Part shown: piece by piece, positions 1-6,788 of the stretch
Position numbering within the stretch: position 1 is the first letter of the stretch
How the letters are laid out: each line of letters starts with the position of its first letter
Notes under the pieces: generated by a model
Database searches by the model: none
Told to the model about the DNA's origin: nothing
The model's input: the letters and a program-made list of their open reading frames with translations, nothing else
Position numbers and translations under genes: made by a program
DNA from: Oscillospiraceae bacterium
GTDB lineage: Bacteria > Bacillota > Clostridia > Oscillospirales > Acutalibacteraceae
Length of the DNA stretch: 11,923 bases
Assembly (NCBI GenBank): GCA_021640185.1
Contig: JAJXDX010000029.1
Span: forward strand, 1-11,923
Direction of reading: 5' to 3'

Positions 1-42
1 AACATCATCGAAACGATGTCCTCCTCGGGCATGAAGGATTGA
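1..42 (+). CDS. C-terminal end of an upstream gene (possibly a sugar-binding lipoprotein)
   Basis: Reading from base 1 gives 13 codons (NIIETMSSSGMKD) and a TGA stop at 40-42. The fragment is too short for any family assignment. Its position directly before an NHL/YIP1/DUF5696/permease set, which lacks a solute-binding protein in this window, suggests the C-terminus of an extracellular solute-binding protein of the same importer. That is inference from context only. The downstream gene starts 65 bases later, after a hairpin, so the two are probably co-transcribed. Confidence 0.45.
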   Translation, partial: NIIETMSSSGMKD

Positions 43-48
43 CGTGTT

Positions 49-68
49 CCCCCTGCCGCCGCAGGGGG
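49..68 (+). other. Intercistronic perfect hairpin
   Basis: CCCCCTGC (49-56) and GCAGGGGG (61-68) form a perfect 8-bp stem around a 4-base loop (CGCC). It lies between the stop of the upstream gene and the NHL-protein start. No T-run follows (the next bases are AGCGGAGAAC), so it does not look like a complete intrinsic terminator. It may protect the 3' end of the upstream message or give partial attenuation, a common arrangement after binding-protein genes in sugar-importer operons. Confidence 0.6.
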
Positions 69-95
69 AGCGGAGAACGGTCGGCGGCGGAGAAC

Positions 96-100
96 AGGAG
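96..100 (+). promoter_or_regulatory. Ribosome binding site fixing the GTG start of the NHL protein
   Basis: AGGAG lies 7 bases before a GTG codon at 108. The open frame extends upstream to a TTG at 39, but that region has no comparable site and would put 23 arginine- and serine-rich residues before the signal peptide. The ATG at 120 is 19 bases from this site, too far for normal initiation. Confidence 0.7.
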
Positions 101-107
101 CACAGGC

Positions 108-1616
108 GTGAGAACGAAGATGATCGCGGGGCGCGCGGGCGCGGCGGCAGCGGCGGTGCTGCTGCTGGCGGTGTGTGCGCTGCCCGCTGCGGCGCAGGAC
201 GAGCTTGCGCGCCGCGGCAGCTATATCTATACGCAGGACGGCAAGGACGTCCCGATCCCGGACGTGTATACGTCCGCCGGGTCGGTCGCCCTGCGGGACG
301 GGGACGGCACCGCCGCTAACGAGCCGCAGGATATGTCGCTGTTTCCGGACGGCACGTTCGTCGTGGCGGATACGGGCAACAGCCGTCTGCTGCTCGTGTC
401 GCCGGACGGTACGCAAACGGCGCTGACGGCGTTTTCCCTGCCGGACGGCACGTCGACGTCCCTTTCACAGCCGGAGGGCGTCACCGTGTGTGACGACGGC
501 GCGATGCTGGTGGCGGACACGGACAACGGCCGGATCCTGCGGCTGGACAGGACGGGCGCCGTCCTGCGGGAATACCCGCGCCCGGCGAATATGCTGGGCC
601 TTGGCGAGGACGATGCCTATCTGCCCACCAAGGTCGACGAGGACGGCTACGGCCGCCTGTATATCGTCGCACGCAATGTCAACCGCGGCATCCTGTGCTT
701 GGATCCGGACGGCGTGTTCGTCGGCTACATCGGCGCGCCGCGCGTCGTGCCGGATCTGATCGAGCTGCTGTGGCGGCGCGTGTCCACCAAGGCGCAGCTG
801 GCACAGATGACGCAGTACGTGTCCACGGAATACGATAATCTCTGCGTGGACGATAAAAATTTCGTCTGGGGCACGATCGGCGCGCTCGACGCTGCAGACA
901 TCAAGGCGGCGGTCGCCGGACACGACCTGTCCGGACAGGTCACGCCCGTGACGCGGATCAATGCCGGGGACAGCGACGTGCTGCACCGCACCGGCAGCTA
1001 TGCCCCGCTGGGCGACCTGCGCTTCGAAAAGGAGCAGAGCGTGATCGTGGATATCGCGCTCGGCACGGGCGGCACCTACAGCCTGCTCGACCGGCAGCGC
1101 GGCCGCGTGTTCACCTACGACAGCAATGGCGAGCTGCTGTTCGCCTTCGGCGGCATGGGGGATATGCGCGGCGGCCTGCACGCGCCGACGGCGCTGCTGT
1201 ATGACGGGGACCGTCTGTGCATCCTCGACCGCACCTCCGGCACGATCGAGCGCTACCGCCCGACGGCGCACGGCAGCCTGATCCTGCAGGCGGTCACGGC
1301 GCAGTATACGGGCGACCTGACGCAGTCATATGCGTTGTGGTCGGAGGTCGCGCGCCAAAGCTCCAATTTCGAGTATGCGTTCATCGGCATGGGGCGCGTC
1401 TGCATGAACGAGAAGGACTACACGCAGGCCATGGCGTATTTCCGCTATGCGAACGATACGTCCGGCTATTCGGAGGCGTTCGAGCAGCTGCGCAAGCAGC
1501 GGCTGTCCGTGGCGTTCCCCTACATTTTTTGGACGCTCGCGGCGGGGGCGGTCGTGTTGATCGCCGCCAAGCTCGTGTGCCGCATCGTGCGCTATATCCG
1601 CGGAGAGGAGGACTGA
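108..1616 (+). CDS. Secreted, membrane-anchored NHL beta-propeller protein with TPR-like region
   Basis: The product is 502 residues from the GTG at 108. Residues 1-29 form a signal peptide (basic start, Ala/Leu-rich core, AAA before Q30). NHL-type repeats are visible around residues 72-100 (DGTFVVADTGNSRLLLV), 120-150 (GAMLVADTDNGRILRLD) and 355-385. Residues about 395-450 look like a tetratricopeptide helix pair (YAFIGMGRVCMNEKDYTQAM). A hydrophobic helix at about 470-489 precedes a short basic tail, so the propeller should sit outside the cell, anchored by its C-terminus. Families of this shape accompany YIP1 and DUF5696 genes in Firmicutes sugar-importer loci, as far as I recall. No catalytic residues are evident. 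A role in glycan binding or in scaffolding the importer is inference. It ends 2 bases before the next gene, so translation is likely coupled. Confidence 0.85.
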   Translation: MRTKMIAGRAGAAAAAVLLLAVCALPAAAQDELARRGSYIYTQDGKDVPIPDVYTSAGSVALRDGDGTAANEPQDMSLFPDGTFVVADTGNSRLLLVSPDGTQTALTAFSLPDGTSTSLSQPEGVTVCDDGAMLVADTDNGRILRLDRTGAVLREYPRPANMLGLGEDDAYLPTKVDEDGYGRLYIVARNVNRGILCLDPDGVFVGYIGAPRVVPDLIELLWRRVSTKAQLAQMTQYVSTEYDNLCVDDKNFVWGTIGALDAADIKAAVAGHDLSGQVTPVTRINAGDSDVLHRTGSYAPLGDLRFEKEQSVIVDIALGTGGTYSLLDRQRGRVFTYDSNGELLFAFGGMGDMRGGLHAPTALLYDGDRLCILDRTSGTIERYRPTAHGSLILQAVTAQYTGDLTQSYALWSEVARQSSNFEYAFIGMGRVCMNEKDYTQAMAYFRYANDTSGYSEAFEQLRKQRLSVAFPYIFWTLAAGAVVLIAAKLVCRIVRYIRGEED

Positions 1617-1618
1617 CC

Positions 1619-2257
1619 ATGCGCGAACGTATCCATCAGCGCGGCCGGGAGCTGCGGTATGCCTTTTGGCTGTCGGTGCATCCGTTCAAAGGCTTTTGGG
1701 AGATCAAAAGCGAGGGCGCGGGCAGTCTGACCACGGCGATGATCCTGCTTGCTGCCTTCGTGCTGTCCACGGTCGCGGGCGGTCTGTACACCGGCTATCT
1801 GTTCGCACCGAACGGCGGCGCGTCCTACAACGTCGTGCGCGGCGCGCTGACGGCGCTGACGGTGTTCTTCGCCTTCTGCGTGGCCAACTGGTGCCTGACC
1901 TGCCTGTTCGACGGCGAGGGCACGTTCGTCGACATCCTGCGCGCTACCGGCTACGCGCTGCTGCCGATGACGCTCACGCAGCTGGTGCTGATCGTGCTCA
2001 GCCACGTCCTCAGCGCGCGCGAGGCCGCGATCTACTCGTTTTTGTATTCGCTCGGTGTGCTCTGGACGGCGTTTTTGGTGTTCGCCTCCGTGCTCGTCAC
2101 GCATCAGTACACCATGTTCAAGACCGTCCTCATGCTGCTGTGCATCCTGCTCGGGATGTGCGTGCTGGCTTATATCGCGCTGCTGTTTTTCAATCTCCTC
2201 GGTCAGATGTCCGGCTTTGTCGAGGCATTGGTCAAGGAGCTGCGCAACCGCGGCTAG
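1619..2257 (+). CDS. YIP1-family integral membrane protein
   Basis: The product is 212 residues. AGGAGG (1606-1611) lies 7 bases before the ATG at 1619, and the stop of the preceding gene falls inside that spacing. The frame is open much further upstream, but that part overlaps the NHL gene in another frame and is not credible. After a short polar N-terminus with the HPFKGFWEIK segment (residues 21-30), typical of bacterial Yip1-domain proteins, there are about five hydrophobic segments (roughly 36-56, 72-96, 108-130, 137-160, 166-192). The family's biochemical role in bacteria is unknown to me. The position between the propeller protein and the DUF5696 lipoprotein suggests an accessory part of the importer. 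The assignment rests on overall pattern, not on a diagnostic active site. Confidence 0.78.
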   Translation: MRERIHQRGRELRYAFWLSVHPFKGFWEIKSEGAGSLTTAMILLAAFVLSTVAGGLYTGYLFAPNGGASYNVVRGALTALTVFFAFCVANWCLTCLFDGEGTFVDILRATGYALLPMTLTQLVLIVLSHVLSAREAAIYSFLYSLGVLWTAFLVFASVLVTHQYTMFKTVLMLLCILLGMCVLAYIALLFFNLLGQMSGFVEALVKELRNRG

Positions 2258-2278
2258 TCCGTCAGGCGGAAAGGGAAG

Positions 2279-4942
2279 GTGCAAGCATTGAGCAAGAAAA
2301 GATCATCCCGTGCGCTGGCGGCTCTGCTGGCGGCTGCGCTGCCGCTCTGCGGCCTTGGCGGCTGCGGGGGCAGCGCCCTGCGGCAGCACGCCGATACGGC
2401 GTTTGCCTACCGGCAGGCGGGCTATGTGGACGATGCGGCGGGGCTGGACGCGGCGGCCTACGCCGCCGGACAGACGTGGCAGGCCGCGCTGTCCGCCATG
2501 CGCAAGGTGCTGGATAACGGCAGCGCGGCGCTGTATCTGGGCGAAAATTACGACATTGCGCTGCTCGACCGCGCGACCGGCGCGGTGTGGTCGTCCAACC
2601 GTGCCCGGTACGAGGAGGCGGGCGCCGCGGCGGGCGAAGCCGATCTGTCGCAGGTATCCATCCGGTTCTACGATCAGACCGATACCCTCGCCACCCTCAA
2701 CTCGTATCCCGCCGCGTCCGGCGGCGCGGACGCGGATCAGGTGACGGTGGAGGAGCAGGACGGTGTCCTGCGCGTGACCTATGCCTTCGGCACACGGCTG
2801 GAGGATCTGCTGCTGGCCCCCGCGTTCTCGGCGCAGACGTACGATGCACTGATCGAAACGGCGCAGTCCTTCATCGACGCGGGCGAACTGACGGTGATGC
2901 AGGTCGGCCGGTTCAAGATGGGCTACATCCATCTCGTCTACGATGATCTGACCGAGGACGACCGCGCCGCGTACACGAAGCAGTACCCCAAGTTCCCGGA
3001 GCTGGGCGAGCTGTACGCGATGAAGCCGAACCTCACCAACCGCCAAAAGCGCGAGATCTCGCAGCTGTCCGCATTGTTCGGCCTGACGCAGGAGAGCATC
3101 GACCAAGAGATCGCCCGCTTGGGCGAGGTGGCGCAGCGGCAGGATCAGTCCCCGTATTTCGAGATCCCGATCGAATACCGCCTCGACGGCCGCGACCTGC
3201 TCGTGACGCTGGACACGGCGGGCATCGTGGAGCAGAAGGGCTATCACCTGTACCGCGTGGAACTGCTCGGCGGCCTCGGCGCCGTGTACGGCGCCGACGG
3301 CGACCTGTTCGTCCCGGACGGCAGCGGCGCGCTGATCGGCGCCGGCACGAAGGACGGCCTGCTGCGGCAGGTCAGCCTGCCGTTCTACGGCACGGATATG
3401 GGGCTGGACATCCAAAACAGCAGTGACCTGTCGCCGGATAACGTTTTCCCGGTGTTCGGCCTGCGCGAGGGCGGGCGGATGCTCGCCGTCACGGCGGAGA
3501 GCGGGGAGGCGATGGCCGGCATCACGGCCGCCCTCCCGGACGATACCTCACCGTATGCGCGGATCACGCCATATTATACGTACCGGGTCAAGGACAGCGT
3601 TGATCTTGGCGGGACGGGCAGCACCGGTACGCAGAACGTCTATGCCGACGGCACGTCGGCCTATCCGTTCGTGCTGCGCTACCATCCGCTGTACGGCGGC
3701 AGCGCCGATTGGTGCGGGCTGGCGCAGTGGTACCGGCAGTACCTGACGCAGACCGGCTGCCTGCCGGATGCGCCGACGACGGAAGCGGCGCGGCTGGACA
3801 TCGATCTGCTCGGCGCGTTCACCAAGCGGGAGCTGCGCTACGGCGTGCAGACCGACGCGGAAAAAGCGGCCACCACCTTCGCCGCCGCGCAGGATATCCT
3901 GCGGCAGCTGGCGCAGGGCGGCGTCACGGCCGTGGATCTCAACTATCTGGGGATGTTCGACGGCGGCCTCGATCACCGGTTGGCCGACTCGTCGTCCGTC
4001 TGCGGCGTGCTCGGCGGCAGCGACGGCTTTGCTGCGCTGCTGGATGCGGCGGGCGGCTCCGGCGCGGCGGTGTATCCCGCCGTGGAACTGACCCGCGTCT
4101 ACCGCCGCGGCGGCGGACTGGATCAAAACGCGCAGCTGTCGCGGTATCTGGGCCGTCAGTTCGCCGAGATCGCGGCGTTCCGTCCGGCGGACGGCACGCG
4201 CGCGGCCGACCGGGTGGGCTATCTCGTCAGCCCGGCGGCGATGCCCGGCGTGGCCGGGAAGGTGGCCGACAGCATCGCAAGGTTCGATAACGCGCCGCTG
4301 TATCTGCCGTCGATGGGCTCGCTGCTGGCCGCCGACTATCACGAAAATGACGAGATCGACCGCGAACAGAGCAAGCTGCTCGTCGCCGCGGCGCTCTCGG
4401 TGCTGCGCGACGCGGGCAGCCGCCTGAAATTGGATGCCGGGCAGACCTATGCGCTGCCGTATGCCGCGGCGCTGACCAACGTGCCGATCGACGGCAGCGA
4501 CCTGACCGTGTACAGCGACAGCGTGCCCTTCGTCGGCATGGTGCTGCACGGCAGGATCGCGTATGCCGGCCCGGCGATCGACCGCCGCGGCGACACGCGC
4601 GAGGCGCTGCTGCGCACGCTCGAGAGCGGTGCCGGCCTGCACTATCTGCTGATGGCGGAGGAGGCGACCGTGTTCGCCGATACGGCGTATACGGACTACT
4701 ATTCGCTCTCGGCCGGGCAGTGGATAGACGAGATCGTCCAAACGGCCGCCGACACCGCCGCATTCTACCGCGCGGTGCAGGGGCGCACGTTTTTGCGGCG
4801 CGATACGCTGGCCGACGGGCTGTACGCCTGCCGGTACGAGGGCAGCGTGACGCTGTATGTCAACTATGCCGATACCGACCGCACGGCCGAGGGCCGGACG
4901 GTCGCGGCACGCGGCTTTTTGCTTGCGGGAGGTGAGGGATGA
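2279..4942 (+). CDS. DUF5696 family lipoprotein
   Basis: The product is 887 residues from GTG 2279. A TTG at 2288 is an equally plausible start, as the AAGG at 2276-2279 lies 8 bases before it; AGGCGG (2264-2269) suits the GTG. Either start keeps the lipoprotein signal: basic residues, a Leu/Ala core and lipobox LGGC with the modified Cys at residue 29. This predicts a lipid-anchored outer-face protein. The segment FVPDGSGALI (344-353) and a long C-terminal half with alternating strand and helix segments (for example AVDLNYLGMFDGG 551-563, PSMGSLLAADYHEND 677-691, VPFVGMVLHG 749-758) are what I recognise as the DUF5696 pattern. The second half could be a TIM-barrel-like fold, but this is unverified. 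No function is established to my knowledge. The tight link to permeases suggests glycan capture or processing at the cell surface. Its stop overlaps the next start (ATGA). Confidence 0.85.
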   Translation: MQALSKKRSSRALAALLAAALPLCGLGGCGGSALRQHADTAFAYRQAGYVDDAAGLDAAAYAAGQTWQAALSAMRKVLDNGSAALYLGENYDIALLDRATGAVWSSNRARYEEAGAAAGEADLSQVSIRFYDQTDTLATLNSYPAASGGADADQVTVEEQDGVLRVTYAFGTRLEDLLLAPAFSAQTYDALIETAQSFIDAGELTVMQVGRFKMGYIHLVYDDLTEDDRAAYTKQYPKFPELGELYAMKPNLTNRQKREISQLSALFGLTQESIDQEIARLGEVAQRQDQSPYFEIPIEYRLDGRDLLVTLDTAGIVEQKGYHLYRVELLGGLGAVYGADGDLFVPDGSGALIGAGTKDGLLRQVSLPFYGTDMGLDIQNSSDLSPDNVFPVFGLREGGRMLAVTAESGEAMAGITAALPDDTSPYARITPYYTYRVKDSVDLGGTGSTGTQNVYADGTSAYPFVLRYHPLYGGSADWCGLAQWYRQYLTQTGCLPDAPTTEAARLDIDLLGAFTKRELRYGVQTDAEKAATTFAAAQDILRQLAQGGVTAVDLNYLGMFDGGLDHRLADSSSVCGVLGGSDGFAALLDAAGGSGAAVYPAVELTRVYRRGGGLDQNAQLSRYLGRQFAEIAAFRPADGTRAADRVGYLVSPAAMPGVAGKVADSIARFDNAPLYLPSMGSLLAADYHENDEIDREQSKLLVAAALSVLRDAGSRLKLDAGQTYALPYAAALTNVPIDGSDLTVYSDSVPFVGMVLHGRIAYAGPAIDRRGDTREALLRTLESGAGLHYLLMAEEATVFADTAYTDYYSLSAGQWIDEIVQTAADTAAFYRAVQGRTFLRRDTLADGLYACRYEGSVTLYVNYADTDRTAEGRTVAARGFLLAGGEG

Positions 4943-5877
4943 TGAAACGTAACGGGCCCGGCGGGATGCACAGCCTGACCGCGCGCCGCGCGCGCATGGG
5001 CTACGTGTTCGTGCTGCCGTTCGCGATCGGCCTTTTGGCGATCTTTCTGCCCGCGGTGATCTATTCGCTGATCTATTCGCTGTGCGACGTGCAGATCGAA
5101 TTCGACAGCGTGCTCACCTCGTTCATCGGCTGGCGCAATTATGTCGATACCTTCACCGTGGACATCTCCTATCGGCAGATCCTGCTGGCGGCGGTCAAGG
5201 GGATGCTGCTCGATACCCTGATCATCCTGCTGTTCAGCTTTTTTGCCGCCACGCTGCTCGACCAGAAGTTCATCGGCCGCAGCGTCGCGCGCATGATCTT
5301 CTTTCTGCCGGTCATCCTGTCCGCCGGCATCGTCACGCAGACGGAAACGGGCAACATGGCCAGCTCTCTGTACCGGTCGACGACGGATGCCGCCGCCGGG
5401 GTGGCGGGCGCGTTCGGCAGCGGCGGGATCGGCACGTTCTTCGATCTCGAGGCGGTGTTCACCTCCTCCGGGCTCGATCCGTCGCTGACCGGCGCGATCG
5501 TCTACGCCGTCGATAACACCTACAAGATCGTCAATTCCTCCGGCGTGCAGATCCTGATCTTCCTGTCGGCGCTGCGCTCCATCGATCCGGCGATGTTCGA
5601 GGCCGCGAAGGTGGAGGGCGCGACGAAATGGGAGAGCTTCTGGAAGATCACCTTTCCGCTGCTCACCCCGATGATCCTCGTCAACACCGTGTATACGGTC
5701 GTGGCCTCGTTCACCGATCCGAACTACCGGGTGCTGGACTACATCCAAACGCAGGCGTTCTCGAACAACCGGCTGGGTTACGCCTCCGCGCTGTCTTGGG
5801 TCTATTTCGCGATCGTGCTGGTGATCTTGGGCATCGTTTGGCGCCTGATCTCGCGGCGGATCCACTATCTCGCATAA
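4939..5877 (+). CDS. Carbohydrate ABC transporter permease (MalF/UgpA-like)
   Basis: The product is 312 residues with about six membrane helices. It is the first transmembrane subunit of a CUT1-type sugar importer. The cytoplasmic EAA loop that contacts the ATPase is clear at 221-240 (EAAKVEGATKW, then the conserved FP at 239-240). The start overlaps the DUF5696 stop in ATGA. GGGAGG (4927-4932) can serve the ATG at 4939 or the next codon, the ATG at 4942. Residues about 133-200, between the third and fourth helices, form an unusually long Gly/Ser/Thr-rich segment that should lie outside the membrane. It could contact the binding protein or the DUF5696 partner, which is inference. The gene stops 12 bases before the second permease. 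Confidence 0.93.
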   Translation: MMKRNGPGGMHSLTARRARMGYVFVLPFAIGLLAIFLPAVIYSLIYSLCDVQIEFDSVLTSFIGWRNYVDTFTVDISYRQILLAAVKGMLLDTLIILLFSFFAATLLDQKFIGRSVARMIFFLPVILSAGIVTQTETGNMASSLYRSTTDAAAGVAGAFGSGGIGTFFDLEAVFTSSGLDPSLTGAIVYAVDNTYKIVNSSGVQILIFLSALRSIDPAMFEAAKVEGATKWESFWKITFPLLTPMILVNTVYTVVASFTDPNYRVLDYIQTQAFSNNRLGYASALSWVYFAIVLVILGIVWRLISRRIHYLA

Positions 5878-5889
5878 GGGGGTGAGCGA

Positions 5890-6767
5890 ATGCGGATATC
5901 CGAAAAAAGCAAAAAGATCGCCGGGCGCTCGGTATGGGCGCTCGTGCGCGCGGTGATCATCCTCGGCCTGTGCTACGTGATCCTTTACCCGTTCTTCGTC
6001 AAAACGGTCACCGCCTTCATGCCGTATCAGGATCTGCTCGATCCCACCGTGCGCTTTATCCCGAAGCATTTCACGCTCGATAACCTGCGCACCGTGTTCA
6101 GCCGTTTGGATTACGGCCAAACGCTGCTCAACACCTCGCTGCTCAGCGTCGGTACGGCGCTGCTGACCACCATGATCTCGTCATTCGTCGCCTACGGGTT
6201 CGCCCGCTATGCCTTCAAGGGCAACGGCCTGCTGTTCGCCGGCGTGATCCTGACGCTGATCGTGCCGCCGCAAACGATCATCATCCCGCTGTTTTGCGCT
6301 TTCGGTTCTTCGCGGGGTTCCTCAATCTGCTCGATACCCCGCTGCCGATCGTGATCCTGTCGCTGCCGGGGCTCAGACTGAAACCCGGGCTGTTCATCTT
6401 CATGCTCCGTCAGTTCTACAAAAACCTCCCGCACGAGCTGGAGGAGGCGGCATGGCTCGACGGCTGCGGCGCGATGGACACCTATTTCCGCGTGATGCTG
6501 CCGTCGGCGCGCACGCTGCTGATCACGGTGTTTTTGCTGTCGCTGTCGTGGAACTGGACGGATACGCTGTATGCGCCGCTCTTTTTGCCGGGCGTGCAGC
6601 TGTTCGCGAACATGGTGGGCATGAGCGCCTCGGGCGAAAGTCCGATCATGGCGGGCATCATGCAGAACCTCGGTGCTCTGCTGGCGGTGCTGCCGCTGGC
6701 GCTGATCTATATCGTACTGCAAAAATTTTTCGTCCAGTCCGTGGAACGCGCGGGCATCGTCGGGTGA
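5890..6767 (+). pseudogene. Carbohydrate ABC transporter permease (MalG/UgpE-like), single-base frameshift
   Basis: This is the second permease subunit of the importer, split into two frames. The first frame (5890-6354) encodes 135 permease-like residues up to VPPQTIIIPLF and then runs into unrelated Ser/Arg-rich sequence. The true continuation lies in another frame from about 6294 (RFRFFAGFLNLLD) to the stop at 6765-6767. It includes the EAA loop ELEEAAWLDGCGAMDTYFRV and the conserved LP. Joined, they give about 292 residues, a normal size for this family. Adding one base in the TTTT run (6292-6295), or an A to give TTT ATG CGC, restores a continuous frame. A near-perfect Shine-Dalgarno site (TAAGGGGGTGA, 5875-5885) precedes the ATG. 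Everything else in the operon is intact, so a sequencing or assembly error is as likely as a real mutation. Confidence 0.88.
6292..6296 (+). other. Frameshift point in the second permease
   Basis: The sequence CTG TTT TGC GCT leaves the family reading frame after Phe135. The conserved frame resumes as TTG CGC TTT CGG from 6294, so one base is missing relative to an intact gene. The site is a four-T run, prone to indels. It does not match a canonical X-XXY-YYZ minus-1 slippery heptamer, and I see no evident downstream stem, so programmed frameshifting is unlikely. Confidence 0.8.
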
Positions 6768-6788
6768 TCCGGAGAGGAGCAACAGGGA

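Noticed and set aside
49..68. The hairpin as a true intrinsic terminator.
   Set aside because: No T-run follows the stem, and the next gene starts 40 bases later with no promoter visible between.
1217..1618. N-terminal extension of the YIP1 frame upstream of its ATG at 1619.
   Set aside because: The extension is His/Arg/Gly-rich and overlaps the NHL gene in another frame, while a good ribosome binding site marks 1619.
4864..6120. Minus-strand open frame of 418 codons opposite the permeases.
   Set aside because: Asp/Arg/Glu/His-rich sequence of the kind produced by reverse-complementing hydrophobic membrane-protein codons.
6289..6300. Programmed minus-1 ribosomal frameshifting in the second permease.
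   Set aside because: The site is not a canonical slippery heptamer, no stimulatory stem is evident, and family members are normally encoded in one frame.
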